DNA of 64,000 bases from Burkholderiales bacterium (GCA_021414305.1 JAIOOS010000027.1:1-64000), one strand, 5' to 3'. Shown: positions 48,020 through 58,217, counted from the stretch's first letter. Notes: a model not told the origin generated them from the sequence alone. Numbers and translations: made by a program.

Positions 48020-48976
48020 CTACCTGAGTTCGAGACGGGCCACGTTGTCGCGAGTGAAGGCCCGGAGGTCGGTCGGCTGACCCCGAAAGACGAGTTCCGT
48101 TCCCGCCGCGTTGCCGATCCGCACTCGCAGCGGCGGCGCGCCGTCGACGCCGACCGCCTCGCCCGGCTTCAGCAGGCGCGAGACGAGCGGCTGGCCGCGG
48201 CCGTCGGTGACCTCGATCCACGACGGCGCCGTCGTCCGCAATTGAAGCATGCCGGCCGGCAGTGCATCGGCAGCCGTTGCGGAAGCGGCCGGAATGGGCG
48301 ACGCAGCGGCGACGGCCGCGACCGGCGCCCCGGCGGAGGCCGGTTCGGTCGCCGCGGGCACTGCCGCAGTGGGCGACGATCCGGCCGCGGTGGACGATGA
48401 GGCCGCCGTCGAGGCGACGGACGTCGTGCCGCTGGCCGCACGGGTTCCGGCGTCGCCGACGAAATCGGGTGGCATTCCCGGCTCCACCTTCCCCTGCGCC
48501 GCGGCGGCCGACGCCGGCCGGGCCGACCCGACGGACCCGCCGATGAAGCCCGAGGGCAGCAGCAGCACCACCGCGGCGGCGATCAGCAGCAGCAGCGCCA
48601 GCCCATAGGCGGGATTCGCCAGCGCGGCGGGCCAGTTGCTCTGAACGAGCACGCCCGGTCGCTCGCGAAACGGGGTGTTCAGGCCTTCGCCGACGTTCTC
48701 CAGGCTATGGCCGGGCGGCGGCGGCAACAGCCGCATCACCGGCGCCGGGTCGGTCTTCAGCGCCCGGCAGACGGTCTGCGCCAGTGCCCGGGTGAAGGTG
48801 GCGTCGGGCAAGGCGTCGAAGCGGTCGGCCTCGAGCATCTCGAGCTTCTTCGGCGACACCTTGATCGCCGCCGCGAGCGCGGCGATGTGCAGGCCCTGCT
48901 TCTCGCGCGCTTCGCGCAGCAGGCGCCCGGCCGTCACCTCGCCGGCCGGCGCCGTGGCGCCCGCCTCGTCACTCAT
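48020..48976 (-). CDS. rodZ: RodZ-like cytoskeletal membrane protein
   Basis: Membrane protein of 318 residues with RodZ architecture: an N-terminal helix-turn-helix ([21 protein letters not shown], about 18-80), one membrane helix ([20 protein letters not shown], about 124-144), a long Ala/Ser/Thr/Pro linker (about 150-235) and a C-terminal DUF4115 domain ([20 protein letters not shown]). RodZ links MreB to the cell-wall elongasome. The pilW-rodZ-ispG order is conserved in proteobacteria. It overlaps the pilW stop by eight bases. Confidence 0.92.
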   Translation of the reverse strand: MSDEAGATAPAGEVTAGRLLREAREKQGLHIAALAAAIKVSPKKLEMLEADRFDALPDATFTRALAQTVCRALKTDPAPVMRLLPPPPGHSLENVGEGLNTPFRERPGVLVQSNWPAALANPAYGLALLLLIAAAVVLLLPSGFIGGSVGSARPASAAAAQGKVEPGMPPDFVGDAGTRAASGTTSVASTAASSSTAAGSSPTAAVPAATEPASAGAPVAAVAAASPIPAASATAADALPAGMLQLRTTAPSWIEVTDGRGQPLVSRLLKPGEAVGVDGAPPLRVRIGNAAGTELVFRGQPTDLRAFTRDNVARLELR

Positions 48977-49811
48977 CGAAGGCGCCGCGCGTGAAGGCCG
49001 CGGCTTCGCGCGATTCGGGGAAACGGTTGGTCAGCTGCTTGCCGAACTCGGTGGTCCCGGGCCAGTTGCCGAGCTTGTGCTCGATCCGCGTGGCGAGCCA
49101 CAGGGTCTGCGCGTTCGAGACGCCGGCCAGGGCGTTGACGCGCCGGATGTAGAAGCGCGCGCGCTCGTAGTCGCCGCGGCGATAGAGCACCTCGGCCAGG
49201 TTGGTGACGGTGAAGGGATTGGTCGGGTCGAGCTCGTAGGCGCGCCCCAGCGCCGTCTCCGACTCGGCGAGCTGGCCGGCGTACGCGAGGCACACGCCCT
49301 GGGTGAGCTGGGTCCGGGCGGCGCCGGCGTACTGCGGCACCGCCAGCGCCTGCGCGAACATCGCGTTCGACTCCGGATAGCGCTTCTGCTGGCAAAGGTA
49401 GTAGCCGTAGTTGTGCATCGCGTCGGCGTCGCGCGGATTGAGCTGCAGGGCGCGCTTGAAGCTCTCTTCGGCAAGCACATGGTCGCCGAGATTGGCGTAG
49501 ATGAGGCCGCGCAGGTTGAAGGCCTCGCCGTAGTTCGGGTCGGCGGCGATCGCCAGCTTGACCTGGTCGAGCGCGGTCGTCATCTGCTTCTGGCCGAAGT
49601 AGGCCGTCGCCAGCTCCATCCGCGCCCGGGCACGCTTTTGCGCCTCGGGCTCGTCGGACGCGGTGATCCGGTCCTTGGTTTCGTTGGCCGGGGCAGCGGC
49701 GGTGGTGCGCGGCCCGCTGCTGGGCGCAGGCCCGGCGGCGATGCAGCCCGCAAGCGCGACGGCGACGCCGGCCAGCAACGCGCCGCGACCCAGCAATGCG
49801 TTCAGCCTCAT
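48969..49811 (-). CDS. pilW: PilW/PilF-like TPR lipoprotein (type IV pilus biogenesis)
   Basis: Outer-membrane lipoprotein of 280 residues. The signal peptide carries the lipobox LAGC (Cys23). Tetratricopeptide repeats follow from about residue 60 ([80 protein letters not shown]). This gene position between rlmN and rodZ is that of pilW/pilF, the pilotin for the PilQ secretin. No other pilus gene lies in the window. The ATG overlaps the rlmN stop by four bases. Confidence 0.88.
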   Translation of the reverse strand: MRLNALLGRGALLAGVAVALAGCIAAGPAPSSGPRTTAAAPANETKDRITASDEPEAQKRARARMELATAYFGQKQMTTALDQVKLAIAADPNYGEAFNLRGLIYANLGDHVLAEESFKRALQLNPRDADAMHNYGYYLCQQKRYPESNAMFAQALAVPQYAGAARTQLTQGVCLAYAGQLAESETALGRAYELDPTNPFTVTNLAEVLYRRGDYERARFYIRRVNALAGVSNAQTLWLATRIEHKLGNWPGTTEFGKQLTNRFPESREAAAFTRGAFDE

Positions 49812-50974
49812 GGTGCGCTCCGCACACGGGCCCCGGCGGCCGCCTCGGGGCGACGCTGGATGCGCACCGGCACCGCCCGCACGCTCCGTTCGGCGACGCG
49901 GGTGCGGTCCTGCACCTCGCCGGCGAGCTGGCCGCAGGCGGCGGCGATGTCGTCGCCACGGGTCTTGCGCACGGTGGTGACGATCCCGCCCTCCTGGAGG
50001 ACGGCAGCGAAAGCGGCGACGCGCGCCGGCGACGAGCGATGCAGGCCCGACGCGGGGAAGGGATTGAAGGGGATCAGGTTGATCTTGCAGGCGAGCCCGG
50101 AGTCGGCCCCGCCGTTGCCGCGAACCAGCGCGAGCAGCGCACTCGCCTGCTCGGGCGAGTCGTTGACGCCGTCGAGCATGCAGTACTCGAGAGTGATGAA
50201 GTCGCGCGGCGCGCGCTCGAGGTAGCCGCGGCAGGCGGCGAACAGCTCGGCGATCGGGTACTTGCGGTTCAGCGGCACGAGCTCGTCGCGCAGGACGTCG
50301 TCGGGGGCATGCAGCGAAACCGCCAGCGCGACCGGGCAGTCGTCGCGCAGGCGCTCGATCATGGGCACCACGCCCGAGGTCGAGACCGTCACCCGGCGGC
50401 GCGACAGGCCGTAGCCGTGATCGTCGAGCATGGTGCGCAGGGCGGGCACGAGGGCCGCGTAGTTCTGCAGCGGCTCGCCCATGCCCATCATGACGACGTT
50501 GGTGATCGCGCGCTCGCCCGGCGCGAGCCCCAGGCGGCGGCGCAGGTCGAACTCGGCATGCCAGAGCTGGGCGACGATCTCGGCGCTGCTCAGGTTGCGG
50601 CTGAAGCCCTGGTGGCCGGTGGCGCAGAACCGGCAGTTGACGGCGCAGCCGGCCTGCGACGATATGCAGAGCGTGCCGCGGCCCGGCTCGGGAATGAAGA
50701 CGGTCTCGATGGCGTCGCCGGCACCGACGTCGAACAGCCACTTGATCGTGCCGTCGGCGGCGACCTGCTCGCTCGCCACCGGCAGCGCTTCGATCACCGC
50801 GCTCGTCGCCAGCTTGTCGCGCAGCGACTTCGCCAGGTCGGTCATCGCCGCCGGGTCGCGCTCGCCGCGCTGGTGGATCCAGCGGAACAGCTGGGTCGCG
50901 CGAAAGCGCTTCTCGCCGAGCTGCTCGCAGAAGTCGCCGAGTCCGGCGCGGTCGAACTGGAGCAGGTTGACCAT
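49808..50974 (-). CDS. rlmN: Dual-specificity RNA methyltransferase RlmN
   Basis: Radical-SAM enzyme that methylates C2 of A2503 in 23S rRNA and A37 of some tRNAs. It has 388 residues. The cluster-binding CxxxCxxC is CAVNCRFC at 110-117, followed by [11 protein letters not shown]; the methyl-carrying cysteine is about Cys347 in [26 protein letters not shown] and [11 protein letters not shown] are typical. The C-terminus has about 25 extra residues after the family's usual end. It lies 22 bases after ndk. Confidence 0.96.
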   Translation of the reverse strand: MVNLLQFDRAGLGDFCEQLGEKRFRATQLFRWIHQRGERDPAAMTDLAKSLRDKLATSAVIEALPVASEQVAADGTIKWLFDVGAGDAIETVFIPEPGRGTLCISSQAGCAVNCRFCATGHQGFSRNLSSAEIVAQLWHAEFDLRRRLGLAPGERAITNVVMMGMGEPLQNYAALVPALRTMLDDHGYGLSRRRVTVSTSGVVPMIERLRDDCPVALAVSLHAPDDVLRDELVPLNRKYPIAELFAACRGYLERAPRDFITLEYCMLDGVNDSPEQASALLALVRGNGGADSGLACKINLIPFNPFPASGLHRSSPARVAAFAAVLQEGGIVTTVRKTRGDDIAAACGQLAGEVQDRTRVAERSVRAVPVRIQRRPEAAAGARVRSAP

Positions 50975-50996
50975 GCCGAAGGTCGTCCGCGGAGCC

Positions 50997-51422
50997 TCAG
51001 CGGGCGTGGACGTTCATGCCGGCGAAGAAGAATGCGATCTCGACCGCAGCGGTCTCCGCGGCGTCGGACCCATGGACCGCATTGGCATCGATGCTGGCCG
51101 CGAAATCGGCCCGGATCGTGCCCTTGTCGGCCTTCTTCGGATCGGTGGCGCCCATCAGCTGGCGATTCTTCGCGATCGCGTCCTCGCCTTCGAGGACCTG
51201 GATCATCACCGGCCCGGACATCATGAACGAGACCAGGTCGTTGAAGAACGGACGCGCCTTGTGCACGGCGTAGAAAGCCTCGGCCTCGGCCCGCGACAGG
51301 TGCGCCATGCGCGCGGCGATGATCTTCAGGCCCGCGCCTTCGAAGCGCGAGTAGATCTGGCCGATGACGTTCTTGGCGACGGCATCCGGCTTGATGATCG
51401 AAAGGGTGCGTTCGACGGCCAT
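50997..51422 (-). CDS. ndk: Nucleoside diphosphate kinase
   Basis: Transfers the gamma phosphate between nucleoside triphosphates and diphosphates. It has 141 residues, the standard length. [20 protein letters not shown] opens the protein and NAVHGSDA carries the phosphorylated His117. The order ndk-rlmN-pilW-rodZ-ispG-hisS is conserved in proteobacteria. A GGAG precedes the ATG at about 10 bases. Confidence 0.98.
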   Translation of the reverse strand: MAVERTLSIIKPDAVAKNVIGQIYSRFEGAGLKIIAARMAHLSRAEAEAFYAVHKARPFFNDLVSFMMSGPVMIQVLEGEDAIAKNRQLMGATDPKKADKGTIRADFAASIDANAVHGSDAAETAAVEIAFFFAGMNVHAR

Positions 51423-51458
51423 GGGATTCTTTCTCCGGCTACTTGGGCAAAGCCTTCG

Positions 51459-51464
51459 ATTGTA
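51459..51464 (-). promoter_or_regulatory. Candidate -10 element for ndk
   Basis: TACAAT on the minus strand, 36 bases upstream of the ndk ATG, in the 74-base spacer after rluB. No convincing -35 hexamer. The spacing to the start (about 30 bases of leader) fits a promoter driving ndk-rlmN-pilW-rodZ-ispG. Confidence 0.38.
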
Positions 51465-51496
51465 GGGGCGACGCGCTCGCCAATGGCACCTGCGGG

Positions 51497-53266
51497 TCAG
51501 CGACCACGCCGACCGCCGCCGCCACCGCCGCCGTATCCGCCACCCCCACCACCACCGCCCCCGCCGCCGTAGCCGCCCCCACCACCGCCGCTGCGCCCAC
51601 CGCCGCCGCCGCCGAAGCCACCGCCGCGATTGCCGCCGCGGTTCTTGCGATGCACGGCGTCGGCGCCGATGTAGCCCATCGAGGTCTGCAGCGGATCGGG
51701 CTGCTTCGGGTCGCCCTTGGGACCGCCGGCCGGCCGGGGCGCGCTGCCGCCCGCGCCGAAGCCGCTGTTCGGCCCGATCCTGCGGCCCTGCACGAAGCGG
51801 TGGTCGAAGGTCTGCTGCAGCGGATTGGGGATCCGGCTCGGATCGAAATCGTCATCGATGTCGTCGTCGCCTGCCGGACGCGGCTCCTGTTCGACTGGAG
51901 CGCCGGGCGGCGCGTCGAAGCGGGCTTCGTCGGGCCGGCGCGGACCCTGCTGGCGATTGCGGTCGTTGCCCTGGCGGTTGCTGTTGTTGTTGTTGCTGCC
52001 GCGCGGGCCGCGGTCGTCGCGGCGTGCGCCGCCGCCACCCTCGGGTCGCGCTTCGTTGCGCTGCTGGCCCTCGCCTTGCGGATTGGCCAGGCGGCGGATC
52101 GCCTTGACGTCGGCCTCGTCGAGGTCGACCCAGACGCCGCGCTTCAGGCCGAGCGGCAGCACCACCGTGCCGTAGCGGATCCGGATCAGCCGGCTGACGG
52201 TGAGGCCCACCGCCTCGAACAGCTTCCGCACCTCGCGGTTGCGGCCTTCGGTGATGACCACGCGATACCAGGTGTTGAGGCCCTCGCCGCCGCCGTTGGC
52301 GATCGACTTGAACGCCGCCCGCTGGCCCTCGACCTCGACGCCTTCCAGCAGCTGTGCGCGCTCGGCGTCGCCGAGCGTGCCCATCACCCGCACGGCGTAC
52401 TCGCGCTCGACGCCGAAGCGCGGATGCATGAGCTGGTTGGCCAGGCCGCCGGAGTTGGTGAAGAGCAGCAGCCCCTCGGTGTTGATGTCGAGTCGGCCGA
52501 CCGACTGCCACTTGCCCTGATGCAGGCGCGGTAGGCGCCGGAACACGGTCGGCCGGTGCTCGGGGTCGTCGTTGGTGACGATCTCGCCGGCCGGCTTGTG
52601 GTACGCGAGGATGCGCGCCGGCGGCGGAACGATGCGCACCCGCACCGGCTTGCCGTCGACCTCGATCCTGTCGCCGAAGGAGATGCGCTGGCCGGTGTGC
52701 GCCGGCTCGCCGTTGACCGTGATCCGCCCTTCGACGATCAGGTCTTCCATGTCGCGGCGCGAGCCGATGCCGGCCTGCGCCAGCACCTTGTGCAGCTTGG
52801 GCGCATCGGGTTCGGCGGCGAGGACGCGCTTGCTCGCGGCTTCCTCGGTTTCAACCGGCGCCTCGGCCTCGACGTCGAATTCGCCGGCCAGCACCTTGGC
52901 GAAGACCTCGCCTGCCTCGGGCGGCACGACCGGCTGCAGGTGCAGTGGCAGCGGGCCCTCGAAATTCGGTGGCAGCGGCAGCATCGGCGCGCGGCGCGGA
53001 CGGTTGGCGTCGCCCCCGCCGCCACCGCCACCCTCGCCCGCTTCGCCGCGCCGCCGGTCGCGCCGGCCGCGCCGCCGGCTGCGCTCGCCGCGTTCGCCGT
53101 CGCCGCGCTCGTTCTGACCCTCGCCGGCGTCGCCTTCGGCGCGCGGCGCGGCCCCGGCCGACGACGCTTCGCCCGCGGGTCCGCTGTCCGGCCGCGGTTC
53201 TGGCGCTGCCGCCGCGTTCCCGCCTTCGAATTCGCCTTGCGGCACGGCGTCGTCAGATCGGTTCAT
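51497..53266 (-). CDS. rluB: 23S rRNA pseudouridine synthase RluB-like, with Gly-rich tail
   Basis: RsuA-family pseudouridine synthase, 589 residues, about twice the size of E. coli RluB (291). From about residue 145 an S4 domain ([20 protein letters not shown]) leads to the catalytic domain with Asp260 in [19 protein letters not shown] and [15 protein letters not shown]. The N-terminal 140 residues are charged and disordered-looking with an Arg-rich block ([14 protein letters not shown]). The C-terminal 160 residues are low complexity, with an Asn/Arg block ([16 protein letters not shown]) and a glycine-rich end (about 544-589). The start ATG (53264-53266) overlaps scpB by 14 bases. Confidence 0.9.
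   Translation of the reverse strand: MNRSDDAVPQGEFEGGNAAAAPEPRPDSGPAGEASSAGAAPRAEGDAGEGQNERGDGERGERSRRRGRRDRRRGEAGEGGGGGGGDANRPRRAPMLPLPPNFEGPLPLHLQPVVPPEAGEVFAKVLAGEFDVEAEAPVETEEAASKRVLAAEPDAPKLHKVLAQAGIGSRRDMEDLIVEGRITVNGEPAHTGQRISFGDRIEVDGKPVRVRIVPPPARILAYHKPAGEIVTNDDPEHRPTVFRRLPRLHQGKWQSVGRLDINTEGLLLFTNSGGLANQLMHPRFGVEREYAVRVMGTLGDAERAQLLEGVEVEGQRAAFKSIANGGGEGLNTWYRVVITEGRNREVRKLFEAVGLTVSRLIRIRYGTVVLPLGLKRGVWVDLDEADVKAIRRLANPQGEGQQRNEARPEGGGGARRDDRGPRGSNNNNSNRQGNDRNRQQGPRRPDEARFDAPPGAPVEQEPRPAGDDDIDDDFDPSRIPNPLQQTFDHRFVQGRRIGPNSGFGAGGSAPRPAGGPKGDPKQPDPLQTSMGYIGADAVHRKNRGGNRGGGFGGGGGGRSGGGGGGYGGGGGGGGGGGYGGGGGGGRRGR
51500..51645. repeat. Low-complexity CCG/CCACC tract encoding a poly-Gly tail
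   Basis: Simple-sequence DNA made of CCG and CCACC units, which codes on the minus strand for the Gly/Tyr/Arg-rich tail of the RluB-like protein. Such tracts are prone to slippage, so the tail length may vary between strains. Confidence 0.8.
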
Positions 53267-53930
53267 GGCTGGTTTCCAAGGCGGGGTCGGAGGGTGTGGC
53301 GGGGAGGTCCGGGGGAGTTTCGGACGCCGGATCGGCGTCGGCGGTCGCGTCGGCGAACGACAGCGACGATTGCGCCGCGAGCGCGGCCAGCGCGTCGGAG
53401 CCGGCGCCTGGCGCATCGCCTGCGCCGTCGAGCGTCGGCAGCTGGTCGAGGCTCTGCAGGCCGAGGTCGTCGAGCAGCTGGCGGGTGGTGGCGAGCAGCG
53501 CGGGCCGGCCGGGCGCCTCGCGGTAGCCGATCGCCTCGATCCAGCCGCGGTCCTCGAGCTGCTTGACGATCGTGCTGGCGACGGCGACGCCGCGGATGTC
53601 CTCGATGTCGCCGCGCGTCACCGGCTGGCGGTAGGCGATGATCGCCAGCGTTTCGAGCACCGCCCGCGAATAGCGCGGGGGCCGCTCGGGGCTGAGGCGG
53701 GCCAGGTAGCCCGCCATCTCCGGGCGGCTCTGGAAGCGCCAGCCGCTCGCGAGCTGGACCAGGGCCACGCCCTTTTCGGCGTACTCGCGGCCCAGCTCGT
53801 CGAGCAGGTCGCGCAGGGTGTCGGTGCCGATCTCGTCGGCGAACAGCGCGGCCAGCTCGCGCAAGGACATCGGCTGGGAGGAGCAGATGAGCGCGGCCTC
53901 GAGGACGCGCTTGGCATCCAGGGTCTTCAT
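53253..53930 (-). CDS. scpB: Segregation and condensation protein ScpB
   Basis: Winged-helix kleisin partner of the Smc-ScpA condensin complex. From ATG 53928-53930 it has 225 residues. The family opening is [26 protein letters not shown], then the tandem winged-helix domains with [28 protein letters not shown] and [25 protein letters not shown] longer frame (to 54032) only adds a non-conserved lead. The partner gene scpA is not next to it. scpB followed by rluB is common in proteobacteria. The C-terminal 45 residues are an acidic Ser/Pro-rich tail. Confidence 0.93.
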   Translation of the reverse strand: MKTLDAKRVLEAALICSSQPMSLRELAALFADEIGTDTLRDLLDELGREYAEKGVALVQLASGWRFQSRPEMAGYLARLSPERPPRYSRAVLETLAIIAYRQPVTRGDIEDIRGVAVASTIVKQLEDRGWIEAIGYREAPGRPALLATTRQLLDDLGLQSLDQLPTLDGAGDAPGAGSDALAALAAQSSLSFADATADADPASETPPDLPATPSDPALETSHEPI

Positions 53931-54127
53931 GTCGTCGTGATAGTCCTCGGCCGCGTCACCTGGCGGCATGTCGTCACGTCTGGAACGCGGCGGGTCCGGT
54001 GCGCAGGGCGCTGGCCGGTCGTCGAGATGCACACAAGGTGCGATCGGGTCTCGATGGTCTCGTCGATCGCTCGGGCTCGGGGTCGGAACGCGCCGCGCCG
54101 GAAGATCGCATCGAAACGAATCGTCAG

Positions 54128-54159
54128 ATTGTAAGCGAACCCGCCCCCCGCGCGGTCAA
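54128..54159 (-). promoter_or_regulatory. Candidate promoter for scpB-rluB
   Basis: On the minus strand TTGACC (54159-54154, overlapping the rluD stop), a 20-base spacer and TACAAT (54133-54128). Both hexamers are good but the spacer is longer than the 16-18 bases usual for sigma-70. The remaining spacer to the scpB start (to 53931) shows nothing else. Confidence 0.35.
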
Positions 54160-55121
54160 GCCGCCGAGCCTGTGAGCTGCAGCCACGCCGGCGCCAGGTC
54201 GGCGGGCAAGGCGGAGGTGAAGGCGAGCGGCCGCCCCGAGAGCGGATGCGCGAACGCCAGCTCGGCGGCGTGCAGGGCCTGGCGCTCGATGCCGTGCGCC
54301 GGCTTGCCGCCATAGAGGCGGTCGCCGACCAGCGGCAGGCCACGCGACGAGAGGTGCACCCGGATCTGGTGCGTGCGTCCGGTGTGCAGGGTGCAGCGCA
54401 GGGCGCTGAACGCCTCGTCGGTCGCGATCCGCTCGACGTCGGTTCGCGCTGGCTTGCCCGAAGCGACGACCGCCATGCGTAGGCGCATCTGCGGATCGCG
54501 GCCGATCGGCGCCTCGACGCTGAACGGTGCCGCCGGTGCCTGACCCTGGGCGATCGCCAGATAGCGACGCCTGACCTCGCGCCCGGCGATCGCCCGCACC
54601 AGCGCCGTGACCGCGACCAGGGTCTTGCCGACGACCATCAGGCCCGAGGTGTCCTTGTCGAGCCGGTGGACGATGCCCGCGCGCGGCAGCGAGGCGCTCG
54701 CCGGATAGCGTTCGAGCAAGCCGTTCAGCAGGGTGCCCGACCAGTTGCCGGCCGCCGGATGGACGACCCGGCCCGCTTCCTTGTCGACGACGAGCAGGTC
54801 GTCGTCCTCGTAGACCAGCGCCAGCGGCATCGCCTCGGCGCGGTAGGCGCGGCTTTCCTCGGTGGGCAGCAGGGTCATCGCGATCCGCTGCCCGGCCCGC
54901 ACCCGGCGCGCGGCGCTGTCGGCCGCCTTGCCGTCGACGCTGACCTGCCCGCCCTTGATCAGCCCCTGCAGGTGACTGCGCGAGAACTCGGGCGCCAGCG
55001 TCACGATCACCTTGTCGAGGCGTTCGCCATGCAGCGCCTCGGCGACCGCGCCTTCGCGCGTCTCGGGCTGGTCGTCCTCGGCGTCGGGCGCCGACTCGAG
55101 CCTATAAGATTCGCCTTTCAC
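54156..55121 (-). CDS. rluD: 23S rRNA pseudouridine synthase RluD-like
   Basis: RluA-family pseudouridine synthase. From GTG 55119-55121 it has 321 residues, close to E. coli RluD (326). The N-terminal S4 domain (GERLDKVIVTLAPEFSRSHL, SVDGKAAD) is followed by the catalytic domain with the aspartate in RAGIVHRLDKDTSGLMVVG, GRTHQIRVHLSSRGLPLVGD and YGGKPAHGIERQALHA. Longer in-frame starts at 55154 and 55223 would overlap the divergent bamD gene. GGAAAGG just upstream of the GTG supports the shorter form. rluD divergent from bamD is a conserved arrangement. Confidence 0.92.
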   Translation of the reverse strand: MKGESYRLESAPDAEDDQPETREGAVAEALHGERLDKVIVTLAPEFSRSHLQGLIKGGQVSVDGKAADSAARRVRAGQRIAMTLLPTEESRAYRAEAMPLALVYEDDDLLVVDKEAGRVVHPAAGNWSGTLLNGLLERYPASASLPRAGIVHRLDKDTSGLMVVGKTLVAVTALVRAIAGREVRRRYLAIAQGQAPAAPFSVEAPIGRDPQMRLRMAVVASGKPARTDVERIATDEAFSALRCTLHTGRTHQIRVHLSSRGLPLVGDRLYGGKPAHGIERQALHAAELAFAHPLSGRPLAFTSALPADLAPAWLQLTGSAA

Positions 55122-55137
55122 CTCGCCCTTTCCGACG

Positions 55138-55944
55138 ATGACCCGAATGTCCATTCGTTCCTGGCTGACAGTGTCGGCGATCTCGCTCGCCGCCCTGGGC
55201 ATGTCCGCCTGCGACACGACCAAAGACGACTCCGCGAAGTGGTCGCCGGAGCGGCTCTACACCGAGGCCAAGGAAGAAGCCTCGGCCGGGGCGTACGAGA
55301 AGGCGATCAAGCTGTACGAGCGCCTGGAAGGCCGCGCGGCGGGCACGGTGCTCGCCCAGCAGGCCCAGCTCGAGCGCGCCTGGCTGCTCTGGAAGACGGC
55401 GGAACCGGCGCAGGCGCTGTCGACGCTGGAGCGCTTCCTGAAGCTGCATCCCACCAGCCCGGCCTACGACTACGCGCTCTACCTGCAGGGCCTGATCAAC
55501 TTCAACGACAACATCGGATTCCTCGGCGCGCTCGCGAGCCAGGACCTCTCCGAGCGCGACCAGCAGGCCGCGCGCGATGCCTACCAGTCGTTCCGCCAGC
55601 TGGTCGAGCGCTTTCCCCAGTCGTCGTACGCCGAAGACGCGCGCCTGCGCATGAACTACATCGTCAACTCGCTGGCCGCGTACGAGGTTCACGTCGCCCG
55701 CTACTACTACCGCCGGGGCGCCTACATCGCCGCCGCGAACCGGGCGCAGCAGGCGGTGCTGGAATTCCAGAAGTCGCCGTCGGTCGAGGAGGCGCTCTAC
55801 ATCATGATCCAGAGCTACGACCGCCTCGGCCTGACGCAGCTTCGCGACGACGCCGACCGGGTGCTGCGGACGACCTTCCCGAACACCAAGGTCTACGCCA
55901 ACGGCCTGGGCAACAAGCAGACGCCCTGGTGGCAGCCCTGGTGA
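55138..55944 (+). CDS. bamD: Outer membrane assembly lipoprotein BamD
   Basis: Essential TPR lipoprotein of the BAM complex, 268 residues. The signal sequence ends at GMSACDTT with the presumed lipidated Cys25. TPR helices follow (ERLYTEAKEEASAGAYEKAI, ALSTLERFLKLHPTSPAYDY, FRQLVERFPQSSYAEDARLR, YYYRRGAYIAAANRAQQAVL). A second ATG (55147) three codons in is equally possible. A TATAAG hexamer lies 30 bases upstream, without a clear -35. It converges with the helicase gene, nine bases apart. Confidence 0.96.
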   Translation: MTRMSIRSWLTVSAISLAALGMSACDTTKDDSAKWSPERLYTEAKEEASAGAYEKAIKLYERLEGRAAGTVLAQQAQLERAWLLWKTAEPAQALSTLERFLKLHPTSPAYDYALYLQGLINFNDNIGFLGALASQDLSERDQQAARDAYQSFRQLVERFPQSSYAEDARLRMNYIVNSLAAYEVHVARYYYRRGAYIAAANRAQQAVLEFQKSPSVEEALYIMIQSYDRLGLTQLRDDADRVLRTTFPNTKVYANGLGNKQTPWWQPW

Positions 55945-55953
55945 GCTCCGGCC

Positions 55954-57930
55954 TCAGGCGCTGAGCGGCGCCGCGGCGAGAACGCCCAGCCACTCGATCG
56001 CCTCGCTCTCGCGTTCCAGGCGGGCCATCGGCGGCAGGGCCGCGAACAGGCGGCGGCCATAGGCCATGGCCGCCATGCGCGGATCGCAGACGACGAGCAG
56101 ACCGCGGTCGCTTTCGCTGCGGATCAGCCGGCCCGCGCCCTGCTTGAGCGAGATCGCCGCTTCGGCGACGAAGTAGTCGGTGAAGGCGTTGCGCCCTTCT
56201 CCCTCGAGGCGGCGGACGCGCGCCTCGACCAGCGGATCGTTCGGCGGCGGGAACGGCAGCTTGTCGATGACGACGCACTGCAGCGCCTCGCCGGGCACGT
56301 CGATGCCCTCCCAGAAGCTCTGCGAGCCCACCAGCACCGCCTGCGGCGCCTCGAGGAAGCGCTGCATCAGCTGGCGCTTCGAGCCCTGGCCCTGGACCAG
56401 CACCTCGATCGCGCTCGCCTCGGCCAGGAACACGTCGCGCAGGCGGGCGCCGACGGCCTGCAGCGAGCGCAGCGTCGTCGTCAGCACGAAAGTCCTGCCG
56501 CCGAGGGCGCGCGCACAGCGGCCGGCGAGGTCGGCGACGGCGATCGCGTGCCCGGGATCGCCCGGCTTGGCGAACACCCGCGGCACGTACACGCGGGCGT
56601 GGTTCGCATAGTCGAAGGGGCTCCCGACGCGCAGCGTCGTCGCCTCCTCGAGGCCCGCGCCCTCGGTGAACCAGCTCAGCTTCGCGTCGTCGCCCAGGGT
56701 GGCCGAGGTGAATATCCACGCCTTGGGCGCGCCCTGCATTTCCTCCTTCATCGCCTCGCGGATGTCGAGCGGCGACTCGACCAGCCGCGCCTGCTGCGCC
56801 GTCAGGTCCAGCCAGCGGATCTTGCCGTCCTCGGCCGGCAGCGCGAAGCGCGTGGCGAGCGCGGCCAGACGGGCGGCGCGCTCGGCGAGGCGAACGAAAT
56901 CGGGCGCGAGCTCGCTCACCGTCTCCAGCGCCTCGCGCGCCGCCTCGCAAGCCTCGCCCACCTGCTTCAATCCGGCGACGAAGGCGGCGTCTTCGCTGCG
57001 CTCGGCCCAGCGCAGCTTGAGGCTGGCGCGCACCTCGCCGAGGCGGCCGACCGCGGCCAGGCGCAGGTCGCGCGCGCTCCGGTCGCACGCCGCCGCCAGC
57101 TCGGGCCAGGGCAGCAGGCCGCGCGCCTGCTGCAGGCCGGCGCCGAGCATGTCGCGGGCGAAGTCGATGAGTTGCGACGAGCCGAGGATGGTGCCGAGAA
57201 ACTGCACCCCGGCCTCGCCGAGCTGATGCGCCTCGTCGAAGACCGCGACCTCGACGCTCGGCAGCAGCTCGGCGACGCCGCTGTCGCGCAGCGACACGTC
57301 GGCGAAGAAGAGATGGTGGTTGACGACCACGAGGTCGGCCACCATCGCATCGCGCCGCGCCTTGTTGACGTGGCAGCCCTTGAACTGCGGGCAGTCGCTG
57401 CCGAGGCAGTTCTCCCGCGACGAGGTGACCAGCGGCAGGATGCTGCTGCGCTCGTCGAGGCCCTCGAGCTCGGCGAGGTCGCCGCTCACGGTGGTTTGCG
57501 CCCAGGCCTCGATGCGCGCCAGGGCGCGCACCGCGAACCGATCGGGGAGCTGTGCGTCGTGACGGGCGAGGCCGAGGCGGTGCGAGCAAAGGTAGCTCGA
57601 TCGACCTTTCAGCAGGGCGATCGTCACCGGCACGCCGAGGGCGTCGCGCAGGCGCGGCAGGTCGCGCACGAAGAGCTGGTCCTGCAGCGTCTTGGTGGCG
57701 GTGCTGAGCAGGGTGCGCGCGCCGGAGAGGAGCGCAGGCACCAGGTACGCGTAGGTCTTGCCGACGCCGGTGCCGGCCTCGACGACGAGCGGCGTGCGCT
57801 CGTCGATCGCCGCCGCCACCGCGCTCGCCATCTCGAGCTGCTCGCGGCGCTCGGCATGGTGCGGGTCGGCGGCGGCGAGCGCGCCGCCTTCGGCCAGCGC
57901 CGCGATCGTCGCGTGCTGAAGGGGACTCAA
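55954..57930 (-). CDS. yoaA: DinG/YoaA-type iron-sulfur DNA helicase
   Basis: Superfamily 2, XPD-like ATP-dependent 5'-3' helicase, 658 residues. Walker A is AGTGVGKT at 52-59, the DEAH box is at 232-235, and four cysteines that would hold a [4Fe-4S] cluster are Cys115, Cys175, Cys180 and Cys186 (SYLC, ENCLGSDC, KGC). C-terminal helicase motifs include VLVGSQSFWEGIDVPGE and the final QGAGRLIRSESDRGLLVV. The length and cysteine spacing match YoaA, which works with the polymerase III chi subunit in damage tolerance. It starts 16 bases after the DUF465 gene. Confidence 0.93.
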   Translation of the reverse strand: MSPLQHATIAALAEGGALAAADPHHAERREQLEMASAVAAAIDERTPLVVEAGTGVGKTYAYLVPALLSGARTLLSTATKTLQDQLFVRDLPRLRDALGVPVTIALLKGRSSYLCSHRLGLARHDAQLPDRFAVRALARIEAWAQTTVSGDLAELEGLDERSSILPLVTSSRENCLGSDCPQFKGCHVNKARRDAMVADLVVVNHHLFFADVSLRDSGVAELLPSVEVAVFDEAHQLGEAGVQFLGTILGSSQLIDFARDMLGAGLQQARGLLPWPELAAACDRSARDLRLAAVGRLGEVRASLKLRWAERSEDAAFVAGLKQVGEACEAAREALETVSELAPDFVRLAERAARLAALATRFALPAEDGKIRWLDLTAQQARLVESPLDIREAMKEEMQGAPKAWIFTSATLGDDAKLSWFTEGAGLEEATTLRVGSPFDYANHARVYVPRVFAKPGDPGHAIAVADLAGRCARALGGRTFVLTTTLRSLQAVGARLRDVFLAEASAIEVLVQGQGSKRQLMQRFLEAPQAVLVGSQSFWEGIDVPGEALQCVVIDKLPFPPPNDPLVEARVRRLEGEGRNAFTDYFVAEAAISLKQGAGRLIRSESDRGLLVVCDPRMAAMAYGRRLFAALPPMARLERESEAIEWLGVLAAAPLSA

Positions 57931-57946
57931 TCCTTCGCCGCCCGGC

Positions 57947-58150
57947 TCATGCGGGCTGCGGCGGCTCGAGCTCGGCTTCGATGCGGGCCATCTTGTCGCG
58001 CAGCAGCAGGCGACGCTTCTTCAGGCGACGCACGGACAGGTCGTCCCCGCCGGGGTCGAGCGTCGCGCGATCGATCAGGTTGTCCAGGTCCGCATGCTCG
58101 ATGCGCAGTTCGATCAAGCGCCTCGACAGGGAGTGCAGGTTGTCTTCCAT
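57947..58150 (-). CDS. DUF465 (YdcH-like) small coiled-coil protein
   Basis: A 67-residue all-helical protein. The pattern HSLSRRLIELRIEHADLDNL followed by LSVRRLKKRRLLLRDKMARI matches the DUF465/YdcH family: a short helix, an H-x-x-L-D hinge, then a Lys/Arg-rich helix. Function is unknown. It is divergent from the PP2C gene and lies directly upstream of the helicase. Confidence 0.88.
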   Translation of the reverse strand: MEDNLHSLSRRLIELRIEHADLDNLIDRATLDPGGDDLSVRRLKKRRLLLRDKMARIEAELEPPQPA

Positions 58151-58191
58151 TGGCGCCTTGGACTCGCGACTAGTTCGCGGTTTTGGGCCTT

Positions 58192-58217
58192 TTGATACAA
58201 GTCAAACCGATTATAGT
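58192..58217. promoter_or_regulatory. Divergent promoter region between DUF465 and PP2C genes
   Basis: The 75-base gap is AT-rich. On the minus strand it holds a consensus TATAAT (58215-58210), and on the plus strand TTGATA (58192-58197) and TATAGT (58212-58217) with a short 14-base spacer. The plus-strand -10 would start transcription at or next to the PP2C ATG (58226). The imperfect palindrome TTTGATACAAGTCAAA spans 58191-58206 and could be an operator. Confidence 0.4.

Noticed and set aside
53931-54032. scpB extended to the first in-frame start at 54032
   Set aside because: The added residues (Asp/Arg/Pro-rich) are not part of the family; conserved sequence starts at ATG 53928-53930.
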